Shown: positions 46,920 to 58,854 of the stretch, piece after piece
How positions within the stretch are numbered: the stretch's first letter is position 1
Layout of the letters: every line of letters starts with the position of its first letter
Source: Blastomyces gilchristii SLH14081
Taxonomy: Eukaryota > Ascomycota > Eurotiomycetes > Onygenales > Ajellomycetaceae
Length of the DNA: 64,000 nucleotides
Reading direction: 5' to 3'
NCBI RefSeq assembly: GCF_000003855.2
Contig: NW_003101678.1
Span: 1,468,470 to 1,532,469, forward strand
Notes under the pieces: model-generated
Seen by the model: the letters and a program-made list of their open reading frames with translations, nothing else
What the model was told of the DNA's origin: nothing
Database searches by the model: none
Made by a program: the position numbers and the translations under genes

Positions 46920-48200
46920 TATTTATGAGAATGAATATTATTTCAGATCTGTGAGATTCATCTTTTCATTAGTTATTTATAATAACTTCACTTTTCTGTG
47001 TAGAAATGTGACAGATCTTAAGACTTGTTAAAATTCTGTTAACTATCTGTCTATAAGTTCATGTTCAATCTAATAATATAATTGCATCTGACTTAATCAG
47101 CTGATTGCAGCATCATTTTTTCAGTTATTATTAAAGCTTGATAATTTCAGCAAATCTTCTGACTTGATGTATTTCATGTTTAAATTCTCATTCTGCACAG
47201 CAGTCTCTTGATAATGTGTATACTTCTGAAGAGATCATGAATAATTATGATGAGATCTTCAGATTCACTATAATTATCTATCTGTGTAAATGTTCAATCT
47301 CTCACTGCAGATCTACAATCTGATTTTCTCTATTTTTATTAATGATGATAATTGTGTTGATGAAGCTCTTCATAGTAAATACTTAATCTGCAGTGAATGT
47401 CAATTGTTGTTTGACTTCTGTCTCAGCCTGTCACTGTGTACACAAGGCCTTGATCTTATTTAGAATTCTTGTGCATATACAGAGCTTTGATTTCAGTTCA
47501 GTGATCTCAGCTGCTTTTCTTACTACTTTGAGTAAATTCTCTGAGATGTTCTGCATATCTTCTAGTTCAGATAGCAGAGAAGAATATTTGTATTAACTAG
47601 AAAAGATATTCATTTCAGTGATTTCTCATTGATTATACAACGTCTATTATTATATTATTATATTATTATATTATTATATGATTTCTGATTTTCATTTCCT
47701 ATTATCATTGTACAACTTCAGTAATAATCATCTCTCTTTTTATTCTTCTTTTAAGTAGAGAGTGAACTTCTTTGAATCTGATTCACTGCTCTTATTCTCT
47801 TTCTCACATCTCATTCATTTATATACATAATATTCATCTGAGTATGAAGTTTTCTCTCAACAAGTGAAGCAGTATTAATCAGATGCTCTTCTACTCACTA
47901 CTCTTTATATACTATCTTTTGAGATATTTTTAGAATCATACTGACATGATAACTATGAATCACTTCATAGATAAAATTATCATATTCTGAAGAAGTCTGT
48001 ACTTCTCACCAGTTTTTAGACATGCTATCAGATGTGATTCAAAGATTGCTTTAAGTCAGTATATGATTACAGATGTATGCTGACTTCTTATATACAGTAC
48101 ACTAAATTAATTAATGACTGCTATGATCTCTTTACATTCATAAGCAAGTTCAGAAGCGGCTGTGTTATTATCTGACAGTCATACATTCTTCCGAACCACA
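46920..48200. other. Unassigned AT-rich block, possible gag-like relic
   Basis: Between LINE copy C and family I copy Ic. On the minus strand (about 47,200-46,930) a broken frame reads YIKSEDLLKLSSFNNN and DAAIS-stop-LSQMQLYY-stop-IEHEL, with spacing and composition reminiscent of a retrotransposon gag, but I cannot name the family. A tandem repeat of four 8-bp units (attattat) lies at 47,646-47,677. The stretch 47,393-47,596 is open on the plus strand but matches nothing I know. The last 80 bp before 48,200 are slightly GC-richer and match no other element here. Confidence 0.4.
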
Positions 48201-48968
48201 ATATAACAGCTTTTATAAGACAGTTAATTATATTCTTAATCAGAGATAGAGAGTAGTAACTCTTTATAATTTTAAAGTTTAAATTATAATAGTTTATATA
48301 TAATCTGAGATCTTTATTCTTCTTCTTTATAAATATCACAGAGACTTTTATAAATATTTATAAAGTTATTATATAGATAAGCTTATTTTCTCTAATTAAC
48401 TTTGTAGTATTAACTGATTCTATCTTTATAAGTAAGTCTGTTAATACTAATTAAAAGTATAAATCTAACTTATAAATAGTTATATATGAATTGTGTCTTT
48501 AAAGTTATATAAGTCTTAAGTATATATTATCTGTAATATCTATAATAATCACAGTTTTTATAAATTTTCTTCAAGTTTCAGAGAGATCTTATAATTTAAA
48601 GATAACTTTTATAAGTCTCTTAACTCTCAGATCTGAGTTCTTATATTCTATTTATTATAAGAGTAAATTCTCAGTTTTTATCACTTAGCTTATTTATTTT
48701 ATAAGCTTTAGAAACACTATAGTAATCTGAAATTCTAAGTTTATTAATACTTTTTATACTTTTAGAGTAATAGTACTGTGATGTAATCTCTCTTTATAAG
48801 TATATATTTTCATTACAAGAGTAACAGATTCAGATATTAATTTTAAGACTTTTAAAAAGACTATTACTAACTCTGTTTATAACTCTTTAAATTTCTATTT
48901 TAGTTTACTAGAATAGTTTATACAGAGATATTCTGATTTAAAATAGATAAAATAAAGACTCTTTTTCT

Positions 48969-49670
48969 ATCAAACAGAACAACCGCTCCACCACGAACTC
49001 GCTCGATTTTTCGAATAAGAACCCGCCGATAGATCCATCGAAAAGCCCTCGATCATACGAGCATTTTGACCCCATCGCCGACTGCATACCCCGTGTGGTG
49101 GTGGAGTTATCCAGCCAAACATGAACCAGACATCATTCAAAACTCCTGTGTGGGATTATCCCCCATTCTCCCCTACCACACCACAACCCCGGGCCAAATT
49201 GCCATACAAATTGTAAGGTGAAGAGACCTAGCCATATGCACCAATCTTCTCAATTTTGGAAGATTCTCAATCTGTAGTTGTGGAGATATCTGAGGAGTGA
49301 CCTCCGCGAAAACCCTGTCCATCTTTGATGTTTCAAAACACTAACACCAAGTCTCACCCTTGTACTGTCCTTCCTAATCTGGCCCATCCCTGACAGAAAA
49401 ATACAAAAAGATACCTCAGTGATAATATCAAGCATATAATCAATAACCACTTCTGAAGTGCAATCTCCGCGGTCTGTCTTCAGTGTATCTAGACATCAAT
49501 GCCAAGTCTCACCCTTGTATCACCTCTCTCAATCTGGCTCATCCCCGACAGAAAAGTACAAAAAGATACCTCAGCAACTGTACTCAATACATAATTGACA
49601 GATATGACAACTATAAAATCAGTATACCTCAAGGTCTGACTGAGCCTTTGATCCCTGCACAGTGAGATAT
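48969..49670 (+). other. GC-rich, RIP-free 5' section of LINE copy D
   Basis: About 700 bp with normal G+C and CpG sites (for example ACGAACTCGCTCGATTTTTCG near 48,990), in strong contrast to the flanking DNA on both sides. It lies within the 15-bp TSD and so entered with LINE D. A tandem duplication of about 155-163 bp occupies roughly 49,291-49,610: the blocks aagtctcacccttgta and cagaaaaatacaaaaagata at 49,349 and 49,396 recur at about 49,504 and 49,550. No protein family is recognised on either strand. It may be the LINE promoter/5' UTR or a foreign RNA joined during reverse transcription. Confidence 0.7.
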
Positions 49671-49867
49671 ATTAAATCTAGTTTTAATATCTCAATATTC
49701 AATAGATTCTGCAAGGAATTGAGAACAGCAACACTAGATTTCTATTGAATTTGAGAATTAACTCTATATTGATATAATCATTGATAAAGTCTTCTATTTT
49801 GAGATATAAATAATCAGTTTCTCTACATTCTGCTGACAATATTTACATTATTATATAGAAACAGACT

Positions 49868-49922
49868 TATATTCTCTATAATATCAAGACTCTGAAGAGG
49901 GAAAGTCTTGATAGAGAGTATA
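49868..49922 (+). repeat. Inverted repeat in LINE 5' region
   Basis: The arms tatattctctataatatcaagact (in part) and agtcttgatagagagtata pair over about 19 bp around a loop of about 12 bases (ctgaagagggaa). The left arm carries an extra 5-bp bulge. In RNA this would be a stable hairpin upstream of ORF1. It lies just before the 16-A run. Confidence 0.6.
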
Positions 49923-50489
49923 TAGTAGTGTATATCTTAGCAGTTTCTATCTCATTCTTCTGCAGCAGTTAATGCAAAAAAAAAAAAAAAAGATTTTAGA
50001 AATAGTTTTTTACTTCTCTTGAAAAAGTAAGGTGTTTTTCTCTGGGTTTTATACAATATTCTTACAAAGAATTAAAAACAGAGTTGTTTTCTATTATAAT
50101 TTCATATTCTTTTAAGTAAGAATTACTTTTTCAGTGACTGAAGAGCTTTTATTAATACTTAATTCTTTTTTACACTCTTTATTAACTGATTTGAGTTGCA
50201 CACTTGTTGTGTGAGAAGAATTAAATAATTTAGAATAAAATTGAATAGTTTTAATCAATATCTCTGTAAAAAATTGATTTATTTTTTATCAGTTTTTCTC
50301 TCAAAAACTGTCATATTATCTGATTTATTATCAATTGATATCATACTTTTTCTCACTATATTTCAAGAAAGAGATTGTAAAGATTTTATTGATTTATCTT
50401 AAAAATTAATTTTAGTTTATTAGATTCTCTTCAAAAATCTAACATAGTTACTGAACTAGTGTGAAAAAAATCAGGTGTTTTATACATAA

Positions 50490-50651
50490 AAGTCTGTTAT
50501 TCTTCTTTTGAAATAGTCTGATTAACTTTTCAATTGAAAACAGACTTAGAAACCTCTTAATTGAAACAGTCTGATCAACTTTTCAATTCAAAAGAGTTTA
50601 ATAAATATCTCAATTGAATTAGTCTGATCAACTTTTCATTGAGTAAGAATA
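50490..50651 (+). repeat. Three 53-bp tandem repeats before LINE ORF1
   Basis: The block agtctgatyaacttttcaat starts at 50,515, 50,568 and 50,621, an exact period of 53 bp. The last unit runs into the ORF1 start at 50,652. Tandem units at this place are typical of LINE promoter monomers, but no transcription-factor site is identified. Confidence 0.75.
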
Positions 50652-52268
50652 ATGAGTTTAAAAGTACACTCAGTTAATGTGAAAAAGAATGCTTTCTCAA
50701 ATACTATTTCTGAGATTGAAATTCTGAAGAGAAGAAAGAAAGAAGAAATAGAGAAACAAGTTCTTGAAATACAGAAACTTGAAAAAGTAAGTAAAATTCT
50801 TGAAAAGCAGTGTCTGAGTGAGATAAATGAAGAAATTCTGTTAATTCTTCATACTCAGGCTAGATAACTACAGGAAGTGATCAAGTTCAAACTTAGAATT
50901 TCAAACACAGTTCAAAAAACTTTGAAAATTTCTAATATAATCACTGACTCTTCAGTTTACTCTTCTTTCTTTTCTACTTCTTCTTCTTCTTCTTCTTTAA
51001 ATTAGAAGAAAATATATGCTCAAGCAGCTGAATCTGCTATCTCTAAACCTGCTATCTCTAAATCTGCTATCTCAAAATCTGCTCAAAATTCTGAGAAAAC
51101 TGAGAAGAATACTGCTCATACTTCTAGTGATAGAAGAGTGAAGAAAAAAATGTAAAAAGAGAAAAATCTTCAAATCTTCAGAAATAGAAGACTTATTTTC
51201 AAAGTCTCAAATCAGGACATATTGCAGAGAAATAAGCTAAACTCAAACCTTATTTTCAGAATTAGAAATGAAATCAATCAGCAGTTCTTTTCTCAGTTAA
51301 TGACTGATATTAAAGTTCAAAAACTAGTTATAGCTTCAATTGAGTCATTCTTCTTTGAAAACTCTATCATTCTGATCACAATGTCTGAATTCAGTGCAGA
51401 ATTTCTTATTCAGAATAAGAATCTCTGAAAATCAGTAGTAGAATCTTTATTAAACATAATAATTCTATCTGAGAGAGATGAAAAGTGAGACAAATTCATT
51501 CTTTATAATATTTCAGTTGAAATTTTTGACTGTGAAGAAGAAATGCTACTTCTTAAAAATGAATTAGAAGAATACAACTTCATTCAACTGAGAAAAGAGC
51601 CTGTATAACTAAATTCAATTGAGTTCAGATAAAGTAGAAGAAATGTCTCTGTTCTAGTATATACAAAGACACTTGAACAGTCAAAGATCTCTGAAGTAAG
51701 AGTAGCAGATTTGAAAATGAGAGTTCATAAATACAAAGACTCAAGAATGAATCTCAAAGCTTAAACACAGTGTTCAAACTGTCAAAGATATGAACACTTT
51801 ACAATCTTCTATTTCAGAGACTCAAAATGTGTATTCTATATCAGAGATCATAAAACTAGTGAGTATAAATGTGAAACATGCTTAAAAAGAGATGAAATAT
51901 GTCAATATACTCTGCTTAAACACTCTAATTGCAAAGAAAAACATGCATCTAGCTCAAAAGAATGTATATTTACTTCAAGAACTCAAAAGAACTGGAGAAA
52001 AGATGAAGCTCAAAGTAAATCTAGAACTAAAGAGAATAGTCAAGCTAGTAAACTCATAACTGTAAGCTTAAAAAGAAGAAACTCTCAACTATCTAAATCT
52101 TCAAACTTCAATTCTTCAGCTAAATATAAACAGAATTTGAATTCTCAAACTTCTGTTAAGATTAGAGAATTAAGAAATGACTCTGATAATAAACTAGATA
52201 TAATGTAAGTAGTTGAGATTTCTACTTTTCAGAACAGTTATAATCTACTATCTGATAATAGTGATTAG
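50652..52268 (+). pseudogene. LINE ORF1, full-length relic (copy D)
   Basis: ORF1 of about 539 codons, broken by RIP stops. The first 71 codons (ATG at 50,652) are open and hold a Lys/Glu-rich, probably coiled-coil segment (KRRKKEEIEKQVLEIQKLEK), which would let ORF1 proteins trimerise. A Ser-rich linker follows (about 50,960-51,130), then a middle section open at 51,222-51,428 and the zinc-knuckle cluster (about 51,770-51,965). Several knuckle residues have mutated compared with copy B: YTI and FYFRDSK replace FAI and CFRDSK. The stop at 52,266-52,268 matches that of copy B. The protein would bind LINE RNA. Confidence 0.8.
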
Positions 52269-52289
52269 ATTCTACTCTACTCTCTTTTA

Positions 52290-55200
52290 GTATAAATATA
52301 CAATAAAAACAATAAAAAAAGTTTAAAAACTCTTCAAAAATCACATTTATTTAAAATAATGTGAATAGAAACTTAAATTGTATTTATTCTTGTCTTCAAA
52401 TTGTATTTAAATAAAAAGTTGATTTTATACTGCTTCAGAAGCTGAATTTTAATACTGAGTAAAAATATGTCATTTCTCATTCAAGCTACTACTGCTTTTT
52501 ATCTCAAAAGTCTGAGATAAAGTCAAGAGTAGTGATCTATGAAAGAAAGAGATTAAGATATTAATTTAATCTAAGATTTAATATCATGTCTGACCCTGAT
52601 ATTCTGATGAGTGATATTATAGATAAAGAGAATGAGTTTGATACTATACAGCTCATAAATATCTATAATGAAAAGTTATTGAAGAAAAATAATAACATCT
52701 GAACAATTAATAGAGAATTTCTGAACATAACTTTATCAAGAAACTCTATAATTGTAGAAGATTTCAATGCACATCATCTCTGATGAAATTCAGAATGCAA
52801 AAGAGCAGTAAGAGCTGATAATCTGATTGAATAAACCTTTGAGTATTTAATAGATTTAGTTAACAAGTCTGATTAATAAACATTCTTTAGAAAAGACATG
52901 AAACAGAAATCTATTATAGATCTAATCTTCATATCATAAAATCTAATAGAAAAAAGACTTGTAAACTGATTTATTAATTCAAATGAGACATCAGAATCAG
53001 ATCATGAGATTATTCAATTTGATATTGAACTGAGTGAGAAATAAATGAGTGAAAATCCTCTTCTCTCTAATCAGTTTAACCTTGAAAAAGCTGACTGAAA
53101 GGCAGTTGAAGAAAGTATAAAACTGTTAAAATCTGAAAGACAGAGTGAGCTGTATTGAAACTCTGATCCAGATATCTCAAATGAAATACTTGAGAATAGA
53201 GTGAAGCTCATTACATCTATTATTCTAGTAAGTGTTAAAGATAATATTTCAAAGAGAAAGTCTTCTAAGTATTTAAAATCTTGATGAAATGAGAATATTA
53301 CATCTAAAAGAAAACAATTGACTACTGCTAGAAGAGATTGAAAGAATGATATAATTTCTGATAAAGAGTTTAAAGCTGTCAGAAATGAATATTTTTCAGA
53401 TATTAAAAAAGCTAAAACAGACTACTGAAATAAATTTCTTAAAGAAGCATAAGAAAAAGAAGTTTTTAAAGCTTTTAACTATACTAAAACAAGAAGTGTA
53501 GCAAAACTTTCAATTGTAGAATATGAGTTTCAGAATGAATCATATACAGTAAACTCTTTTGAGAAAAAATGTCAAGCTTTTATAAGAACTCTCTTTCAAA
53601 ACTCATCAGATTCAGATTCAGAGGAAGAGAATATATCATATCTTAACTATATTAATGAAAATGACTGGAAATGACCTGATCTTACTCAAGATGAACTAGA
53701 GTCAGCTATCTTCTCAAGTTCAGTTAAGACTGCTGCAGAGCCTGATTCAATTAATCACTTAATTATTCAAAATACATACTTCTACTTAAAGAATCAATAT
53801 TTTGAGCTTTTTTTCAATCTCTTGAAAAATGAATATCATTCTGAATGATGAAGAGAAGCCACTGAAGTGATTCTTGTAAAATCTAATAGAAAAACTTCAA
53901 TTTCTAAGTTATATAGAGTAATATCTCTATTGCACTGTCTAGAAATGATTTTAGAAAAGATAATAGCTACTCAACTATCTTTTATAAGCTCTATAAGTGA
54001 TTCTCTTTTATTCAGTGAATAAATGAGAGATAGAAAACAGTGTTCTGCAATTGACACTGTTCTCTCAGTTATTTATAATATTCAAATAGCAAAGTACAAG
54101 AGTCTGATCTCAACTGCAGTTTTTATTAATATAAAAGAAGTATTTGATCATGTTTCAAAGTCAAAGTTAATTCAGACATTGAAGATATTAAAACTGTCAC
54201 TTTCTCTAATAAAATGAGTTAACTGTTTTATATCTAAAAGAATTATATAACTCTTCTTTGATGAAATGAAATAAGACAAGACTGAGATAAAAATAGAAGT
54301 ATTATAAGAATCTTCAATCTCACTCATTTTATTTATAATATACACTGCATATCTATTCAAAAATAGAAATATAAGAATAGTGTAATCTTTAAGTTATATA
54401 AATGATATTGATCTAGTCTACAGCTTAAAAACTATCAAAGAGAATTTAAAAGTAATTGAAGAAGCTGTAAAGAAAATCTTTGTTAGAGCAGATATTAATC
54501 AAATTCAATTTAATATGAATAAAACTGAGTTAATTCATTTCTTTTCCAGATTTAATGAGAAAGAACTATCTCTAACTCTTTTAAATAGAGAGATTAAATC
54601 CAGTGTTAATATCAAATAATTAGAAGTATGATTAAACTTCAAGTTGAATTTTAAATATCACATTCAACAAAGAACTGTCAAGGCAGAAAGACTATTGAAT
54701 AACATAATCAGACTATCAAATATAGAGAGAGATCTATTCTTCCAGGCTATGAGACAGTTATATATAGCCTGTATTACATCAGTAGCTGATTATGAAGTTC
54801 AGATTTGATGAAATAATCAAGAGAATTTCACTGAACTCTTTCAAAGTCTGTAAAACAGAGTCTTGAGAAGAATTCTGAAAGCATTCAAATCATCTTCTAT
54901 TAAAGTAATGAAAATTGAAGCTTTAATTCCTTCTCCTGCTATTAGATTTGAAAAGGCCTGTATAAACTATGCTCTGAGAGTTATAAAGATGAGCTCAAAT
55001 CATATAATCAGAGAAACAGTCTTTTCTTCATTTTCATCAATTAACTCTGAAAATGAACTAGATTGAAATAGATTTCTTGATTGAAATGAAAATAATTCTT
55101 CAAAGAAAATATCTTCTCAACTGTACAGACTATACTCTCTGATTAAAAATTAATTTTCTTCTTTAAATGTTGAAAAAGTTGATCATGAGAAGTTATCTCT

Positions 55201-56248
55201 CTGAAGAGAAAAGCTTGAATCTCTTATAGACTTATAAATAAGTGAACTATCAAAAGAGAAAGAATATGAACAGTATTTAAAGAGAATATCTATAATTAAT
55301 ATAAAAGACTCTATTCTGATTTATTCAGATGACTTAAAAAATGAGAATTTGAATAGATTAGATGCAGGCATTGCTTATACTGAAGATAATATCAATTTTA
55401 TCTCAGATTTCTAAAATCTAGGCTGTGAATCTGAAGTCTTTGATGCTGAACTATTTGTAATAGTGAAAGCTTTCAAACTCATTGAAATAAAATCTTATAA
55501 AAGAGGAAATTGTTTAAAAGAGATATGAATATTCTCTGATAGTCAAGCTGCTTTAAAAAGACTTAGAAATAGTCAGATTCATAATGATCAAATGAATCTT
55601 AAACTGATCTTAAACTCTGTTTTGAAAATTTAAAAGAGAAGAATATCAAGGCTGATAATTCATCTGCACTGAGTTCCTGCTTATATGAATATTCATGACA
55701 ATGAATTGGCTGATTCAGCTGTAAAAAAGAGTGCAGAATTAAGCAGATCTATTCAAAAAATTGTGTCCTAGTCTTTTATAAAGAGAAAAATAACGGAATC
55801 TTGTTTAGATAAGTGAAATGAAAGCTGGCAGAAATAAAAGAAGAGTATACATTATTCAAGATTTGAAATAAAACTCAAGTGAAAATCTTGTTTAATTAAA
55901 TGTAAAAAGAAAATATTCTCATCTATAATACAGCTGAAACTAGGACATGGCTATTTTAAATCTTATATATAAAGATTTGATGATAGATTTGACTCAATAG
56001 AATGCTTATTCTGTAATATAAATGAGAATTCTGAGTATATTATAATTCACTGTGCATTATACAATAGTCTCAGAGCCAGATTGAAAGAGAAGTATAATCT
56101 AAATCAATTAAATATGAGATTCTTATTCTCAACTGAGACAGGAATTAAATACTTAATAGACTTTCTATCAGAAACTCAAGCAGCTATAAGAAAATGACTA
56201 AATTCAGAATTATCTGAATATGAAGAGGAGGAAATCAATCAGATATAG
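52290..56248 (+). pseudogene. LINE ORF2 relic (copy D)
   Basis: Colinear with copy B ORF2, without the assembly gap. The start codon is ATA where copy B has ATG, a RIP-type change. The endonuclease, RT, RNase H and C-terminal finger are all present but full of stops. The RT box reads SYINDIDLVYS where copy C keeps YVDD. The interval 53,338-53,470 supplies the 133 bp missing from copy B. Stop at 56,246-56,248. Among the open pieces, 54,023-54,217 and 54,863-55,066 match the equivalent frames of copies B and C, which confirms the reading frame. Confidence 0.85.
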
Positions 56249-56635
56249 TCTGTTAAAACAGCTATATACTATCTTTTAATAATTTGTTTTATTACAGTCT
56301 TTCTTTACTTTATCTTTTTCTTTCAATTCCTTTCTATCTATCTATTTAATGTGTCTATCTTTAAGACTGTGTACTCTTTTCCTTTATTATGATATTGTCA
56401 AATGATTTCAAAGTATCAGAAGATGTTAAAACACTGCAATTTGTAAACAGTTTTTGTATTCTGAGCTGGAATTTTCTGATTTTGCATATCTGAAATTGAT
56501 GAATGTATAATAGTTAACTTTACAGATATAGAAAAAACCCTGAGAATTAAAAGTTCTCAGGTAGATGTTATAGTCTCTGACTGCATACATCTATAATTGA
56601 AGAATAATAATAATAATAATAAAGACTCTTTTTCT

Positions 56636-57680
56636 TAATCTCTCTATTATATACTCTATTTATAGAAGCTTATAAAACTCTCTCTTTTTACTTAGTAATT
56701 AAATATAAATCTCTCTATATCTTATTATCTTTTCTTAGTAAATCTATTCTCTATTATTTTAGCTTTTATAGAGTTAATTAATAATCTGCTTTTTACAGAT
56801 TTATAACTCTTACAGTAATTTATAAATAGTAAATAAAAGTTATTAATTTCTTCAAAGTTAAAAATTAAAAGTCTTACTTAATAAGCTTATTCTATATATT
56901 TTTATTCAGTCTCTTTATAAATATTATTATTCAGATCTTATTTCAGAGCTCTGTTTTCACAGATTTTAATTTATATTATAATTTTATAAAGTACTATAAG
57001 TAGTCTTTATCAGATTTCTTATCTCTTTTTTTAATATTAGTAATTATAGTTTAAATATTCTCTGTTTAACTTATAGAGTCTTTTAACTTATTCTTTAAAT
57101 AAATCTTAAGAATAAATTAATAAAATCTCTTATAATTATTTTCTAGATAATTCAGTTAATTCTTAACTTCAGTATAGTAGAGATCTATTATTATATAAAT
57201 AATAACTTCTTTATCTTTTATATTATATAATCAGACTTATAAGTTAATTTTAAATATAAATATTATAAAAACTTTTATAAATTATAATTCAGTAGATAAT
57301 TTTAAGTAATTATAACTTAAGAAAGTTTCTTTTCAGTTTATAAGTATTTCTGAAGATTATGTCTAGAGACTTAGTTTAAGAGTGTTTATAAATAGTAAGT
57401 ATTTCTTATAGAAAAATAACTTAGTTCTATAAAAGATACTTAAGAATATTTTTTACTAAGATTAATTTATTTATAAATTCAGAGAATTTCTCTATTATAG
57501 ATGTAGAGAATAATATTCTATAAATAATTAATAAGTTCTCTGAGACTTCTTTTATAGAAGTTATTCATAATTTAAATAACTACTTCTGAGTGTCTGTAGT
57601 AGAGTTCACAGAGATTGAAGTATATAAGTTTCTAGTTCTTTCAGTTATAATAGATAATTACTGACTGACAGAGCTTGAAA
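56636..57680 (-). pseudogene. Family I gag relic (copy Ic)
   Basis: Reverse complement colinear with 8,063 to about 9,110 of copy Ib, from the first bases after the 5' LTR to just before the zinc knuckle. It is among the most AT-rich stretches of the window; few original bases remain and no frame is open beyond a few dozen codons. It continues at 48,954 on the far side of LINE copy D. Confidence 0.8.
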
Positions 57681-57941
57681 TATAAGAATAAATACTCACA
57701 GACAATTATTTAAATATTTACAGCTTGATATGATATATACTGATAGCTACTAGAAGTATTCACAGTAGAAAGATAAATGTAGAGATTAAATATATAATAA
57801 ATAGTATTTAAGCTGAGTTATAAATAGTATTTGCAAACTCCAGTCTATATAGTTGTGTGTAGCCAAGGACTGCTAACACTATTGATTACATGAGGGATAG
57901 AAATAGGGGTAAGGGATCCGCGAGGAGCGGGATTTCTTACA
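57681..57941 (-). repeat. 5' LTR of family I copy Ic, bordering the gene island
   Basis: A 261-bp LTR in reverse orientation, plus-strand ends TATAAGAATA...TTTCTTACA. The left 160 bp are strongly AT-shifted. The right 100 bp, next to the gene island, keep original bases (GATCCGCGAGGAGCGGG, AGCCAAGGACTGC) and look unmutated. The edge of the mutated domain therefore lies inside this LTR at about 57,840. Confidence 0.9.
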
Positions 57942-58203
57942 CATATAATCATTCTTAAGAAGATGTACAATCTTGATGATGAAATCACAGAGTTGAGATG
58001 ACATATTGATGATAAAGGTAAGAAAGACGTGTATTTGAATGATATTCGATTGAAAAAGACGCGTATTGGATGATATGGAATGATTCTAGAGAAATGCAGA
58101 TATTTTGATTTTTTGGTGGTGTTTTGCTACTAATTTTCAGGGGGGGCTGGGAAAATTCTGTTTTCGCAAGTAATATGTCCGCCACAATAAGCACAACTAA
58201 ATA
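57942..58203. other. Left flank of the gene island
   Basis: About 260 bp of near-normal composition between the LTR and the first coding signal. It holds a tract of six G (58,140-58,146) and short open pieces only. No gene is supported; it may contain the promoter or a lost first exon of the next gene. Confidence 0.4.
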
Positions 58204-58854
58204 GTTACCTCTGACTCTCAAGTCTTTAACTTTCTATGGTGACGAAGGACTGGCCCGAAATAAAACTCTTGCCAGGCAATTGCAGGATGTCATAACAAGT
58301 ATAGACTTTCCACACCTGGGACATATCACGCTTGAAATGACGTTCAAAGATATTACACCGACCCAGCCGACCCACCGCACGAGGAAGTGGAACGAGCATG
58401 CAGAGAAAGGAGCATAATGTACGAGACGAAGCAAGCTTCTTCGTGTACCAAAGGAGGCATAGGGTGCCGATACTACCGCCAGGTAGAGGACAAGCGTCTG
58501 CAGATGTCTAGCAAGCTGGAAGCGGTCAGATATGCCGTGACCGAGTACCTATACCTGCTGGGAAAATCGACCTCTAAGGATGAGGAGTCTACTCATGGCA
58601 AACCTGAGTTCTCATCAGACAGTCTCGACACTTACGAGCTGCCGTGGGACGAGCTAACTACAGCTGTCCTATATCCTAGGGATGAGTCCGAGTTGGAATG
58701 GGACTTTGAGGACGGGTTCTCAGAAGAGGAGGATTTGGAGGAGTTTGACACAGATGATTCCGACTCACAGGAAACCAACTTGGAAGAAAGCATTTCTTGG
58801 GGGCCTGAGAGCGAAGCTGGAGAATATGACCGCAATTCTGACAGGATACAGTAG
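58204..58854 (+). CDS. Small acidic hypothetical protein, probably frameshifted
   Basis: The stretch 58,336-58,854 is open; the first in-frame ATG is at 58,417, giving 145 residues ending at TAG 58,852-58,854. It starts with a Cys-containing basic part (CTKGGIGCRYYRQ), then SSKLEAVRYAVTEYLYLLGK, then a long Asp/Glu/Ser-rich tail. There is no signal peptide or membrane segment. Just upstream another frame (about 58,205-58,414) reads coherently as LARQLQDVITSIDFPHLG and ITLEMTFKDITPTQPTH, and the ATG frame continues sensibly as HEEVERACRERS. A single-base loss near 58,375 (CCACCGC) would explain the switch, so this is either a pseudogene or a sequence error. I do not recognise the family. The antisense frame here is less protein-like. 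Confidence 0.5.

Larger units (their letters stand above)
48969..56620 (+). mobile_element. LINE copy D, full length with 15-bp TSD
   Basis: A 7,652-bp insertion flanked by a perfect 15-bp duplication, aaagactctttttct, at 48,954-48,968 and 56,621-56,635, inside family I gag of copy Ic. It consists of a GC-rich unmutated 5' section (48,969 to about 49,670), an AT-rich section with a 16-A run (49,976-49,991), tandem repeats of 53 bp just before ORF1, ORF1 (50,652-52,268), ORF2 (about 52,290-56,248), a 3' UTR and an (AAT)n tail. It is more heavily RIP-mutated in ORF1/ORF2 than copy B. It is the only copy in the window that reaches past the start of ORF1. Confidence 0.93.
48201..57941 (-). mobile_element. 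Ty3/gypsy family I, copy Ic, minus strand, split by LINE copy D
   Basis: Minus-strand family I element. The 5' LTR is at 57,681-57,941 and gag at 56,636-57,680. A second piece, from the end of gag through protease to the middle of RT, lies at about 48,201-48,968. The 48,121-48,339 minus-strand frame reads MIFIKKKNKDLRLYINYYNL, the RT finger block also seen in Ib at about 9,985. The full-length LINE copy D lies between the two pieces. Sequence after about 48,200 no longer matches family I, so the rest of pol, the chromodomain and the 3' LTR have been lost. Confidence 0.85.

Noticed and set aside
43046..46945. TSD for LINE copy C (gaatat on both sides)
   Set aside because: The match is only 6-7 bp in AT-rich DNA, and family II gag does not resume on the right.
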